A DNA stretch of 64,000 bases, taken from positions 2,480,001 to 2,544,000 of the forward strand of contig OZ247430.1 in NCBI GenBank assembly GCA_965232895.1. Direction: 5' to 3'. Shown piece after piece: positions 51,737 to 60,424 of this stretch; within the stretch, counting starts at the first letter, position 1; each line of letters starts with the position of its first letter. The position numbers and the translations under genes are program-made. This stretch comes from Bin87 sp965232895. GTDB taxonomy: Bacteria; Chloroflexota; Dehalococcoidia; Lucifugimonadales; UBA3495. The notes beneath the pieces were generated by a model. The model was given only the letters and a program-made list of their open reading frames with translations, made no database searches and was not told where the DNA came from.

Positions 51737-52693
51737 ATGACCACCGAGACAATGACCATCATCGGCATTGACGTGTCCAAAGCTTGCCTGGATTGTTGGG
51801 CGTTTCCGGCAGACCGGGCCTGGAGTGTGGAGTACACCGACGCCAGTCTGCGCGAGCTGGTGGCGGAGCTGGTCCCGCTGGAGCCGCAGCGGGTCATCGT
51901 GGAGGCCACTGGAGGATTGGAAACCCGGCTGGTGGCGGAGTTGGCCGCCGCCGGACTGCCCGCAGTGGTGGTCAATCCCCGCCAGGTGCGGGAGTTCGCC
52001 CGGGCTACGGGGCGGCTGGCCAAGACCGACCGGCTGGACGCCCAGCTGCTGGCCCAGTTCGGAGCCGCGCTGCGTCCGCCGGTGCGTCCGTTGCCCGACG
52101 CGGCCCAGCGGGAGTTGCAGGCTCTGGTGTCCCGGCGCCGTCAGTTGGTCACCATGCAGACCCAGGAGCGCAACCGCCGGCGGCAGGTGTCGTCGGAACT
52201 GGTGGTCGCCCAAATCGACGACCACCTGGAGCTGTTGGGAAGGCAAGTGGCCCAACTGGACCAGGACATCGCAGCGCTGCTGCAAGACCACGCCGTCTGG
52301 CAAACTCAAGCCAAACTGCTGCGCTCCATCCCCGGCGTGGGGCCGGTCCTGGTCTCCACGCTGATCGCCCAACTGCCCGAGCTGGGACACGCCAGACCGG
52401 GGGCAATCGCCGCCCTGGCGGGCGTGGCTCCCTACAACCGGGACAGCGGACAATGGCGCGGCAAACGCTCGGTGTGGGGCGGCCGGCGCCAGTTGCGGGC
52501 CGCCTGGTACATGGCAACCCTGGCAGCCACCCGATGCAACCCAGCCATCCGAGCCTGTTATGAGCGTCTGCTGGCGGCGGGCAAGGCCCAGAAGGTGGCC
52601 CTCACCGCCTGTATGCGCAAGCTGCTCACCGTCTGCAACGCCATCATCAAATCCAACACCCCCTGGCAAAATCCTGTTGCCGCCGCCGCCTAA
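51737..52693 (+). CDS. IS110-family transposase (DEDD recombinase)
   Basis: This is a 318-aa IS110 transposase. The RuvC-like DEDD domain shows IIGIDVSKACLDCW (first Asp), VIVEATGGLETRL (Glu), and ATGRLAKTDRLDAQLLAQFG (Asp pair). The C-terminal transposase_20 domain (LLRSIPGVGPVLVSTLIAQL, GVAPYNRDSGQWRGKRSVWG) carries the region with the catalytic Ser. Members recombine DNA guided by a structured RNA from the element. The gene is intact and lies directly after the candidate RNA. Confidence 0.9.
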   Translation: MTTETMTIIGIDVSKACLDCWAFPADRAWSVEYTDASLRELVAELVPLEPQRVIVEATGGLETRLVAELAAAGLPAVVVNPRQVREFARATGRLAKTDRLDAQLLAQFGAALRPPVRPLPDAAQRELQALVSRRRQLVTMQTQERNRRRQVSSELVVAQIDDHLELLGRQVAQLDQDIAALLQDHAVWQTQAKLLRSIPGVGPVLVSTLIAQLPELGHARPGAIAALAGVAPYNRDSGQWRGKRSVWGGRRQLRAAWYMATLAATRCNPAIRACYERLLAAGKAQKVALTACMRKLLTVCNAIIKSNTPWQNPVAAAA

Positions 52694-52791
52694 CCCCTTG
52701 ACCATCAAGACAGTTGCTGCTTCTGACAAACTACCCGAACTGGGTACGGATGAAGTTCGGCGCCATGACGCTGGGCAACGGTCAACACGCC

Positions 52792-53694
52792 TCAATACTT
52801 CCGCAGGGCCGGCACGTCCACGCCAATCAACTCCTGTCGCGCAATCGACCAGACCCGCGTCAAAGCCTGCTGAACCGCCGCGCAATCCTGGCCGATCATT
52901 TTGACGCCCACGCCGTTGCCGTCGGGCAGCATCGAAGCGCCGACGCGAACCTGGGGGCAGGGCTCCAGGTTGAGCCTGACCCGGTCCAATATCACACTCG
53001 CGCGCCCGCTGTCGCACACGATCAGCAGGGAGCCCAGGGTGCGCGCGCACGCCTCATCCGCAACCCCATGACCTCCGTAGCCTAATACGCCGACCCCGGT
53101 CAGGTTGCCCGCCTCCGGTTCCAGGTCGAAGGCGTCAAGATAGGCCGGCCGCCCGTCTCGACCTCGCACCGTGAGCCGGTTGGAGATCCTCTTGAACCGG
53201 AAGGACTCTCCCATGGCGACCCTGCCGGGCGTGATCACGTCGCTGAACAGCAGCGCGCCGCCGGGCTCGCAGGCGATTTCAACTTCCTGCTCCAGGCTGG
53301 CGTCCCGGTAGGGTATCAACGGGTCCGGCAGGTACTCCAGGTATCCGCCCGCCGCGACTTCGAGGCGAACCCGCTGCCCGGCAACGCCCCCGGTCATCGT
53401 GTACGCCTTCGTCGCGCTCTGGGTGGTCACGTGGGCCCTGGCGCCGGCGCCCACGCTCACCACGATGCTGTGGCGGTCGTTCTGGAGCAACCCGCCGGTG
53501 GGGTTCGCCAGGAAAACGTAGGCCATGTCGGGCACGGCCTCGTCCGGATACAGCGCCTGCTGGACCAGCAACGGTGGCCTGGTGCGGCTATGCGCCAGCC
53601 GGGTCCGCCCGGCCCTCCGCTCCAGCACCAGCTCGACCAGGCCGTTTTGGCCGGACGAGCCGGCGTCAGCAGACGGCGACCGGGCCAACAGCAT
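52792..53694 (-). CDS. ureD: urease accessory protein UreD
   Basis: This is a ~300-aa UreD/UreH protein, scaffold for UreF and UreG in loading nickel into apo-urease. It shows PPLLVQQALYPDEAVPDMAYVFLANPTGGLLQNDRHSI (family core), THVTTQSATKAYTM-like ARAHVTTQSATKAYTM, and LEYLPDPLIPYRDASL. ATG 53694 overlaps the ureG end by 29 bases; an upstream in-frame start would lengthen it. It is the last gene of the urease block. Confidence 0.9.
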   Translation of the reverse strand: MLLARSPSADAGSSGQNGLVELVLERRAGRTRLAHSRTRPPLLVQQALYPDEAVPDMAYVFLANPTGGLLQNDRHSIVVSVGAGARAHVTTQSATKAYTMTGGVAGQRVRLEVAAGGYLEYLPDPLIPYRDASLEQEVEIACEPGGALLFSDVITPGRVAMGESFRFKRISNRLTVRGRDGRPAYLDAFDLEPEAGNLTGVGVLGYGGHGVADEACARTLGSLLIVCDSGRASVILDRVRLNLEPCPQVRVGASMLPDGNGVGVKMIGQDCAAVQQALTRVWSIARQELIGVDVPALRKY

Positions 53695-54289
53695 CGAGAA
53701 TCCGGTCCAGCACCGCGTCCAGCCCCTCACCCGTGCGGCAGTTGGTGAACGCGTAGGGCCGCTCGCCCCGGACGATATCGAGGTCGCGCCGCATCACGTC
53801 CAGGTCCGCGCCCACGTAGGGCGCCAGGTCGGTCTTGTTCACCACCAGCAGGTCGGTCTGGGTGATGCCCTGCCCTCGCTTGCGGGGTATCTTATCCCCG
53901 GCCGCCACGTCGATCACGTAGATCTGGTAGTCCGCCAGGGCCGGGCTGAAGGTCAGCGTCAGGTTGTCGCCGCCGCTCTCGATCAGGACGACGTCGGAGT
54001 CGGGATATTCCTCGGTCAACTCTTCGGCCGCCAGCAGGTTCAGGCTGGGATCTTCCCGCACGGCGGTGTGGGGGCAGGCGCCGGTGGCGACGCCCCGGAT
54101 GCGCCCGGTGTCGAAGACCCCCTCCAACGTCCGCGTGACGTGCTCGGCGTCCTCGCGGGTGAAGATGTCGTTTGTGATGACCACCGGATGCCGGCCCCGG
54201 TCCATCAACATCGGCACCAGCCGCTCCACCAGCGTGGTCTTGCCGGAGCCCACCGGCCCGCCGACGCCAATTCGGGGCACACTTCGCAT
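53666..54289 (-). CDS. ureG: urease accessory GTPase UreG
   Basis: This 207-aa SIMIBI-class GTPase hydrolyses GTP during nickel delivery to urease. Walker A is GVGGPVGSGKTTLVERLVPM (residues ~6-25). It has VVITNDIFTREDAEHV, the metal motif GVATGACPHTAVREDPS (CPH), ESGGDNLTLTFSPAL and NKTDLAPYVGADL (G4). Confidence 0.95.
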   Translation of the reverse strand: MRSVPRIGVGGPVGSGKTTLVERLVPMLMDRGRHPVVITNDIFTREDAEHVTRTLEGVFDTGRIRGVATGACPHTAVREDPSLNLLAAEELTEEYPDSDVVLIESGGDNLTLTFSPALADYQIYVIDVAAGDKIPRKRGQGITQTDLLVVNKTDLAPYVGADLDVMRRDLDIVRGERPYAFTNCRTGEGLDAVLDRILDAVGPVAVC

Positions 54290-54330
54290 GGTTATTCTCC
54301 GGTTGTTTGGGCTGCGGTTAGTAAAAGGTC

Positions 54331-54359
54331 AGGCCGGCGGAGCGGTGCTCCGCCGGCCT
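54331..54359 (-). terminator. strong hairpin between HEPN-like gene and ureG
   Basis: A perfect 13-bp stem AGGCCGGCGGAGC / GCTCCGCCGGCCT with a 3-nt loop is followed on the minus strand by GACCTTTTACT. It would separate transcription of the inserted gene at 54390 from ureG–ureD, or attenuate it. Confidence 0.7.
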
Positions 54360-54389
54360 CAGCGACGCTCAATCCGGACCGCGGGGTTA

Positions 54390-54755
54390 TCAGACCTGTT
54401 TCAGCAGCGTCCCTAGCCGGTCCAGCAGAGCCTGCACGTCGTCCAAGCTCTCGGCGATGTCCTCCTGCGACATCTCGTTTTCGTAGAAGTTCCCGTGCAG
54501 GTCGTTGGCCACCGAGAAGAAGCGGTAAATATCCCGATCGCCCATTTCTGATCGGATCCTGCTGGCGACTCGGGATAGATGCCGGTGCTTGCCGTGCTCC
54601 CACCCGCGCTGCTCGGCGACGGCCTTGAGCATCTGGGCAGCCGCACCCCAGCCCTTTTCGGAGGCCTGCGGCAGGTCGCCGGCGGTCAGCTCCGCCCTGG
54701 CTTGGACCAGGAACCTCTGGCTGGCTTGTTGATACGTCTGCGTGGTCATGGTCAA
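54390..54755 (-). CDS. PaREP1/HEPN-like protein inside the urease block
   Basis: This 121-aa helical protein contains LPQASEKGWGAAAQMLKAVA (residues ~29-48) and DLHGNFYENEMSQEDIAESL, DDVQALLDRL, shared with the genes at 6578 and 6945. It is not a known urease accessory protein. It splits ureF from ureG and is followed by its own terminator, so it looks like an insertion. The 243 bases between it and ureF show no gene. Confidence 0.55.
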   Translation of the reverse strand: MTMTTQTYQQASQRFLVQARAELTAGDLPQASEKGWGAAAQMLKAVAEQRGWEHGKHRHLSRVASRIRSEMGDRDIYRFFSVANDLHGNFYENEMSQEDIAESLDDVQALLDRLGTLLKQV

Positions 54756-54998
54756 TCTTCGGGTGTCCTCTCAGGTTACCAAGTGCGACGCGGCGGTGGC
54801 AAGGTCCACCTGCAAATGATCGCGGTGCAGCAGGCCACATCGGGCCGTCGTTCCCCATCTCTGCAGCGCCAAAGCCAAGCGCAGCAACGGTGGGTGCCGA
54901 TTGCGACGTGTTCATTTTGTTCATCCGGGACTGCCAGCTGAGCGACTATGTCGATCGTAGGGTCTCTGGTACTTCCCTGCCGCGTGAGCGGACGTCCG

Positions 54999-55712
54999 TC
55001 AACTGGCGAACATCCGAACGTCGTCGCGCTCGTGCAGCATGGACGCGATGTCGGTCTGCGGCGCGAAGGATGTCATCTCGCGCCAGTCGCGGCGCTGCAA
55101 CGCCGTCGTCGCGCTGATCACGGGTTGATGCAGCCCATGCAGGATGCGCTGCGCCTCCGAGTGCGTGATGGGCAGCAGCCGTTGCGCCGCGCCCAGGACG
55201 CCCACCGCGAAGCTGTGGCAGTGCATCAGCAGGGCGTTCTCGGCATCTATCCCCACCGCACCCGCCGCCACGCCCAGCGCGACCGCTCCCGTGCCCGGCG
55301 TTTCCCGTTCCGTCACCAGCCGCCGAAAGTCGCCGTGAACCCCGCATCCAGTCTCTCCCGATAGCAACGGCGCCGTTTCGTCCAGGATGCGCCGGCCGGC
55401 GTGACCGGACGCCACCCGCAGTTCCGCGGACAGTTTCATCGCGTGCAAATGCCAGTCGATGTCCACCAGCGTCGCCAGGTCGCCGTCCCGCGCCGCGCGG
55501 TGGGCATTCAGCAACGCGACCCCATCGCAGGGCAGGATCGACCAGGTAAGCAGGTTGCCCAGGTACTCCCCCAGGTCGTCGGCGTTCCGGACCCAGCCCC
55601 GCGTCACCATCCCTTCCAGCCCCTGGGAATGAGCGTAGGCCCCGGACGGAAAGAACGAGTCGGCAAGTTGCAGGGCGGCCAGAAAGCTCGCGCTGCCGTC
55701 GGCGCTCATCAC
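54999..55712 (-). CDS. ureF: urease accessory protein UreF
   Basis: This is a 237-aa helical UreF, which acts with UreD and UreG as the urease activation complex. It shows LQLADSFFPSGAYAHSQGLEG (family opening), HAMKLSAELRVASGHAGRRIL and SFAVGVLGAAQRLLPITHSEAQRIL. It begins 11 bases after the ureC stop. Confidence 0.93.
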   Translation of the reverse strand: MMSADGSASFLAALQLADSFFPSGAYAHSQGLEGMVTRGWVRNADDLGEYLGNLLTWSILPCDGVALLNAHRAARDGDLATLVDIDWHLHAMKLSAELRVASGHAGRRILDETAPLLSGETGCGVHGDFRRLVTERETPGTGAVALGVAAGAVGIDAENALLMHCHSFAVGVLGAAQRLLPITHSEAQRILHGLHQPVISATTALQRRDWREMTSFAPQTDIASMLHERDDVRMFAS

Positions 55713-55723
55713 GGTCGCGTCCG

Positions 55724-57442
55724 CTACACCAGGAAGTGCAGCTGCGCCAGGCTGAGCCGTTCCGCCGGCGGAACCGTGGCGATCTCACCGTCGACGCGCA
55801 CCGTGTAGGTGTCCGGGTCAACCTCGATCACCGGCATGGCGTCGTTGCGCACCATCTGCCGCTTGGTGATGGTGCGGCACCCGCGCACCGGCTCGACCCG
55901 CCGGGATAACCCCAGATCACGGTGGACACCCACCGCGTAAGCCGCCTGGGATACGAAGGTGAGCGAGGTGCTGGACACCGCCTTGCCCAACGCGCCGAAC
56001 ATGGGGCGGTAGAACGACGGCTCGGCGGTGGGTATCGACCCGTTGGGGTCGCCCATGACCGCCCAGCAGATCATCCCGCCCTTGATGATCATCTTGGGCT
56101 TGGCGCCGAAGCTGCCCAGCGGCCACAGCACGATGTCCGCCAGCTTGCCCGGCTCCAGTGAGCCCACCAGGTGCGATATGCCGTGGGTGATGGCCGGGTT
56201 GATGGTCAGCTTGGCCAGATAGCGCAGGACGCGGAAGTTGTCGTGGTCGGGCGAGTCCTCGGGCAGCTTGCCCTTGAACTGCCGCATCTTGTCTGCGGTC
56301 TGGAACAGCCGGGTGAAGTTCTCGCCCACCCGGCCCATCGCCTGCGAGTCCGATGCGTACATGCTGATCACGCCCAGATCGTGGAGCACGTCCTCGGCGG
56401 CCATGGTCTCCGGCCGGATGCGGCTCTCGGCGAAGGCTACGTCCTCGGGAACGCGCGGGCTGAGGTGATGGCACACCATCAGCATGTCCATGTGCTCGGT
56501 CAGCGTGTTGACAGTGTACGGGCGCGTCGGGTTGGTGGACGACGGCAGCACGTTCAGTTCCGACGCAATGCGGATGATGTCCGGCGCGTGCCCGCCGCCG
56601 GCGCCCTCGGTATGGTAGGTGTGGATTGCCCTGCCGCCGATGGCCGCGATGGTGTCCTCGACGAACCCGGCCTCGTTCAGCGTGTCGGTGTGGATCGCCA
56701 CCGGCACGTCGAACCGGTCGGCCACGGCCAGGCAGCAGTCGATGGCTGCCGGCGTGGTGCCCCAGTCCTCGTGGAGCTTCAGGCCGCTGGCCCCCGCCGC
56801 GATCTGCTCCTCCAGTGGAGCCGGGTCGCTGGCGTTGCCCTTGCCCAGCAAACCCCAGTTCATGGGCAGCGGCTCGGCGGCCTCCAGCATCCGCGCGATG
56901 TTCCACGGGCCCGGCGTGCAGGTGGTGGCGTTGGTGCCGTCCGCCGGCCCGGTGCCCCCGCCGATCATCGTCGTGATGCCATTGGACAGCGCGTGGTGCA
57001 CCTGCTGCGGCGCGATCATGTGGATGTGCGAGTCGACGCCGCCCGGCGTGGCGATCAGGTGCTCGCCGGCGATGACCTCGGTGCCCGGACCGACCACCAT
57101 GTCGGGATGCACGCCGTCCATCACGCCCGGGTTGCCGGACTTGCCCACCGCGACGATGTGCCCGTGGCGCACCCCGATGTCCGCCTTGATTATGCCGAGG
57201 ACGGGATCCATGATGATGGCGTTGGTGATGACCAGGTCCAGCGCGCCGTTCCGATTGGTCGTCTCCGACGCCTGCCCCATGCCGTCCCGCGCCGACTTGC
57301 CCCCGCCGAACACCAACTCGTCGCCGGGGGTGAGCAGGTCCCGCTCGATCTGGCAGACCAGGGCGGTGTCGGCCAGGCGAAACCGGTCTCCCACGGTCGG
57401 CCCGTAGAGGTCAACGTACTGCCGGCGGCTGATTCGGGCCAT
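55724..57442 (-). CDS. ureC: urease alpha subunit
   Basis: This 572-aa nickel amidohydrolase splits urea to ammonia and carbamate. It shows PGGVDSHIHMIAPQQ (Ni-ligand HxH), GASGLKLHEDWGTTPAAID with the carbamylated Lys, HTDTLNEAGFVEDT, HTYHTEGAGGGHAPDII (Ni His), and MLMVCHHLSPRVPEDVAFAE flap with active-site His. Full length, start 57442. Confidence 0.97.
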   Translation of the reverse strand: MARISRRQYVDLYGPTVGDRFRLADTALVCQIERDLLTPGDELVFGGGKSARDGMGQASETTNRNGALDLVITNAIIMDPVLGIIKADIGVRHGHIVAVGKSGNPGVMDGVHPDMVVGPGTEVIAGEHLIATPGGVDSHIHMIAPQQVHHALSNGITTMIGGGTGPADGTNATTCTPGPWNIARMLEAAEPLPMNWGLLGKGNASDPAPLEEQIAAGASGLKLHEDWGTTPAAIDCCLAVADRFDVPVAIHTDTLNEAGFVEDTIAAIGGRAIHTYHTEGAGGGHAPDIIRIASELNVLPSSTNPTRPYTVNTLTEHMDMLMVCHHLSPRVPEDVAFAESRIRPETMAAEDVLHDLGVISMYASDSQAMGRVGENFTRLFQTADKMRQFKGKLPEDSPDHDNFRVLRYLAKLTINPAITHGISHLVGSLEPGKLADIVLWPLGSFGAKPKMIIKGGMICWAVMGDPNGSIPTAEPSFYRPMFGALGKAVSSTSLTFVSQAAYAVGVHRDLGLSRRVEPVRGCRTITKRQMVRNDAMPVIEVDPDTYTVRVDGEIATVPPAERLSLAQLHFLV

Positions 57443-57446
57443 GTCG

Positions 57447-57851
57447 CTATGCCTCGCTGGTATCCGCCGGGTTCGGCGGCTGGTTGAGGAAATTCCGTTT
57501 GGAGATCGCTTCGACGGCCTGAGCGCGCACGGCCGGTGAATCCAGGCTGCCATCGGTGAGGCCGTTGAGCCCGCGCACCCGCCGCGCCCCGCCGATTGCC
57601 ACCAGCGTCACGTCCTTGCGGTCGCCCGGCTCGAAGCGCACCGCGGTCCCGGCCGGCACGTCCAGCCGCATCCCGAAGGCGGCCTCCCGGTCGAACCGAA
57701 GCGCGCGGTTCACCTCGAAGAAGTGGAAGTGCGAGCCCACTTGTATGGCCCGGTCGCCGGTGTTCCACACGGAGAGCGTGCGCGTGGGCCGGCCCGCGTT
57801 GATCTCAACCGGCTCGTCGGCGATGATGTAACGTTCGCTGGGATTGCTCAT
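57447..57851 (-). CDS. ureB: urease beta subunit
   Basis: This is a 134-aa beta subunit: INAGRPTRTLSVWNTGDRAIQVGSHFHFFEVNRALRFDR and GMRLDVPAGTAVRFEPGDRKDVTLVAIGG are conserved. The tail (ISKRNFLNQPPNP) is longer than the minimum. The stop is 4 bases from the ureC start. Confidence 0.95.
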   Translation of the reverse strand: MSNPSERYIIADEPVEINAGRPTRTLSVWNTGDRAIQVGSHFHFFEVNRALRFDREAAFGMRLDVPAGTAVRFEPGDRKDVTLVAIGGARRVRGLNGLTDGSLDSPAVRAQAVEAISKRNFLNQPPNPADTSEA

Positions 57852-57892
57852 GCTTGTCCTGGTTGGGCCGGGGAGTGTCATCAAATCCCGTC

Positions 57893-57912
57893 ATTCCGGC
57901 GAAAGCCGGAAT
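57893..57912. repeat. 20-bp hairpin repeat between ureA and ureB
   Basis: A perfect stem ATTCCGGC / GCCGGAAT with a GAAA loop, of the type found widely as an intergenic REP sequence. It lies in the 130-bp ureA–ureB gap. The same gap holds a 13-bp direct repeat (TTACACAATGGGG, copies at 57966 and 57982) at the ureA stop. Confidence 0.6.
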
Positions 57913-57981
57913 CCAGGCGCCTTTTGTAACCAATACGTGCGCCATTGGACGACATTCCTTTATTCATTACACAATGGGGCC

Positions 57982-58284
57982 TTACACAATGGGGTCATGC
58001 ACCGACACCAGCTTGGTGCCGTCAGGGAACGTCGCCTCAACCTGCACCATGTCCACCATTTCGGGCACGCCTTCCATCACGTCCTCCCGCCGCAGCACCT
58101 GCCGGCCCAGCTCCATCACCTCGGCGACGGTCCGGCCGTCCCGCGCGCCCTCCAGGATCGACTCCGTGATCAGGGCAATCGACTCGGGCACGTTGAGCTT
58201 CAGGCCGCGACCCTGCCGTTTGCGCGCCAGGTCGGCCGCGACGTAGATCAGCAGCTTCTCCGATTCCCGTGGGGTCAGCATCAT
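57982..58284 (-). CDS. ureA: urease gamma subunit
   Basis: This 100-aa gamma subunit has LTPRESEKLLIYVAADLARKRQGRGLKLNVPESIALITE and VEATFPDGTKLVSVHDPI. Separate ureA, ureB and ureC match the three-subunit bacterial enzyme. It lies 18 bases after glnA. Confidence 0.96.
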   Translation of the reverse strand: MMLTPRESEKLLIYVAADLARKRQGRGLKLNVPESIALITESILEGARDGRTVAEVMELGRQVLRREDVMEGVPEMVDMVQVEATFPDGTKLVSVHDPIV

Positions 58285-58302
58285 GGTGGATCGCCTCCGG
58301 CT

Positions 58303-59640
58303 CTACAGCGAGGAGAGGTAGCGGGACACCTCGTAGTCGGTCACTTCGGAGCGGTACTCGTCCCACTCCAGCTTCTTGTTCTCGATGAGGCTGTTGAACA
58401 CGTGGTCGCCCAGCGCCTCGTAGAGCAGCTCGCTGGTCTCGGCCAGGTTGATCGCCTCGCCCAAGCTGGACGGCAGCGTGCGGATGCCCAGCGACTGGCG
58501 ACGCTGCGGCGACATCTCCTGCACGTTGCCCACCACCGGAGCCGGCACCTGGTACTGCTCCTCGATACCCTTGAGCCCCGCGGCCAGCATCGCGCTGAAC
58601 GCCAGGTACGGGTTGCACGCGGGGTCGGGAGACCGGTACTCGATGCGGATGGACGATTCCTCGCCCCGCTCGTAGCTGGGCACCCGTATCAGATCCGAGC
58701 GGTTCACGTGGGTCCACGAAACGTACACCGGCGCCTCGTATCCGGGGATCAGCCGCTTGTACGAGTTGACCCACTGGTTGGTCACCAGCGTGATCTCCGG
58801 CGCGTGGGCGATCAGCCCCGCGATGAACTGCTTGCCCAATGCCGAGAGGTACTGTTCGTCGTCCGCGCTGTAGAACCGGTTGTCTTCGCCGGAGAATAGC
58901 GACTGGTGCAGGTGCAATCCCGACCCGTTGATGCGCGAAACCGGCTTCGGCATGAACGTGGCGTACACGTTCTGCAGCTGGGCCAGCTCCTTGATCACCA
59001 GCTTGGCCGTCATCAGGTTGTCGGCCATGGTCAGCGCGTCGGTGTACTCCAGGTCGATCTCGTGCTGGCTGGGCGCACCCTCGTGGTGCGAGTATTTGAC
59101 CGGTATGCCCATCTCCGCCAGGTTGAGCACGGTGTCCCGGCGCAGATCGGAAGCCGGGTAGCTGGAAAGCTGGTCGAAGTAGCCGTCGTGGTCCAGCAGT
59201 TCCGGCGCGCCGGCGCTCTTCAGGTAGAAGAATTCCAGCTCCGCGCCCACGTTGTAGGTGAACCCCATCTCCGCGGCCTTGTCCAGGTTGCGCCTCAGGA
59301 CCTGCCGCGGGTCGCCGGAGAAGGTCTGGCCCCGAGGGTGGCGGATGTCGCAGAACATCCGGGCCACGGCGTTCTGGCGCGGACGCCACGGCAGCAGGTT
59401 GAAGGTGGACGGGTCGGGGTGGGCGCGCATGTCGCTCTCGTGGTGGCGGGCGAACCCGTCGATGGCCGAGCCGTCGAAGCCCACGCCGCGCTCCAGCGCG
59501 TCCTCCAGATCATCGGCCGTCACCGCGAAACCCTTGAGCTTGCCCAGGATGTCGGTGAACCACAGGCGGATGAACTTGACGTCGTTTTCCCGCGCGGTCC
59601 GCAGTACGTAGTCCCGGGCGGCGGATGTCTCAGTTGTCAT
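58303..59640 (-). CDS. glnA: glutamine synthetase type I
   Basis: This is a 445-aa GS-I that fixes ammonia onto glutamate with ATP. It has FTDILGKLKGFAVTADDLE and GFDGSAIDGFARHHESDM, the metal-site AELEFFYLKS, SHHEGAPSQHEIDLEY, INGSGLHLHQSLF, and the terminal LGDHVFNSLIENKKLEWDEY. The adenylylation Tyr loop of proteobacterial GS is not evident, fitting the shorter alpha-type. Its place between urease and urea-transport genes ties ammonia release to assimilation. Confidence 0.94.
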   Translation of the reverse strand: MTTETSAARDYVLRTARENDVKFIRLWFTDILGKLKGFAVTADDLEDALERGVGFDGSAIDGFARHHESDMRAHPDPSTFNLLPWRPRQNAVARMFCDIRHPRGQTFSGDPRQVLRRNLDKAAEMGFTYNVGAELEFFYLKSAGAPELLDHDGYFDQLSSYPASDLRRDTVLNLAEMGIPVKYSHHEGAPSQHEIDLEYTDALTMADNLMTAKLVIKELAQLQNVYATFMPKPVSRINGSGLHLHQSLFSGEDNRFYSADDEQYLSALGKQFIAGLIAHAPEITLVTNQWVNSYKRLIPGYEAPVYVSWTHVNRSDLIRVPSYERGEESSIRIEYRSPDPACNPYLAFSAMLAAGLKGIEEQYQVPAPVVGNVQEMSPQRRQSLGIRTLPSSLGEAINLAETSELLYEALGDHVFNSLIENKKLEWDEYRSEVTDYEVSRYLSSL

Positions 59641-59676
59641 GTCTATTCCTCACGTTCGAGTTGTATGCGCGGGGGC

Positions 59677-60405
59677 CTACACCGCCACGTACTCCCTGAC
59701 CAGATTGTGGTCCAGGTCCCGTGCGGCGCCTTCCAGCACTATGGCTCCCTTTTCCATCACGTAGCAGTAGTCGGCGATGCCCAGGGCAAAGTCCAGGAAC
59801 TGCTCGACCAGCAATATTGTCGTCTCGTTCTGCTCCCGCAGCCGGTGCAGCAGCTCCTCGATCTCCTGGACGATTGACGGCTGGATCCCCTCGGTGGGTT
59901 CGTCCAGCAGCAGCAGGGAGGGCTGACGCACCAGCGCCCGGGCCAGGGCCAGTTGTTGCTGCTGCCCGCCACTCAGCGTGCCGGCGACCTTCTTCGTGTA
60001 GGTCTTCAGCGCGGGGAACAGGCCATACATCCTTTCGACCGATTCGGCGCGCCCCTGCTTGCCGGCGAAGGCTTCCAGCCCCATCAGCAGGTTCTCGTGC
60101 ACCGTCAGATAGGGGAAGACGTGCCGGCCCTGCGGCACGTAACCGAACCCGGCCTTGGCCCGCCGGTGCGGCGCCCATCGCGTCATATCCGACGGCCCGA
60201 ATCGGATCTGGCCGGCCCGCGGGTTGAGCAACCCCATGATCGCCTTGAGCATCGTGGTCTTGCCCACGCCGTTCCGACCCATGAGGCACACCACCTGCCC
60301 CTCCGGCACGTCCAGCGCCACGTCGGTCAGCACCAGGCTCTGCCCGTAGCCCACGGACAGGCCCTTGATGGTCAGGAATGGCTCGGGTTGACGAAACATG
60401 GTCAT
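59677..60405 (-). CDS. urtE: urea ABC transporter ATP-binding protein UrtE
   Basis: This is a 242-aa ABC ATPase. It has Walker A LMGRNGVGKTTMLK (residues ~40-53), signature TLSGGQQQQLALARAL, Walker B LLLLDEPTEGIQPSIVQ and H-loop-like LLVEQFLDF. The GIQPSIV sequence after Walker B is typical of UrtE. It powers the urea permease on the inner face of the membrane. Confidence 0.93.
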   Translation of the reverse strand: MTMFRQPEPFLTIKGLSVGYGQSLVLTDVALDVPEGQVVCLMGRNGVGKTTMLKAIMGLLNPRAGQIRFGPSDMTRWAPHRRAKAGFGYVPQGRHVFPYLTVHENLLMGLEAFAGKQGRAESVERMYGLFPALKTYTKKVAGTLSGGQQQQLALARALVRQPSLLLLDEPTEGIQPSIVQEIEELLHRLREQNETTILLVEQFLDFALGIADYCYVMEKGAIVLEGAARDLDHNLVREYVAV

Positions 60406-60424
60406 GATGATCTGCCAGTGAAGA

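Larger units (their letters stand above)
51524..52716 (+). mobile_element. IS110-family insertion sequence
   Basis: This element of about 1.19 kb has no long terminal inverted repeats. It is bounded by CT on both sides (51522-51523 and 52717-52718) and inserted in an R repeat. It has a 213-bp 5' non-coding region and one transposase gene. Boundaries come from comparison with unoccupied R repeats and from the guide matches described under the bridge RNA. Confidence 0.85.
51425..52747. repeat. dispersed palindromic repeat R, copy 4, split by IS110
   Basis: The left part (51425-51523) begins GTCAGAAG and ends GCAAATCCT. The right part (from 52717) reads CTGCTTCTGAC and ends AACTGGGTAC at 52747. 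An unbroken R repeat reads AAATCCTGATTCTGAC here, so the IS110 element sits at the CT of that sequence (one later A-to-C change). Confidence 0.8.
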
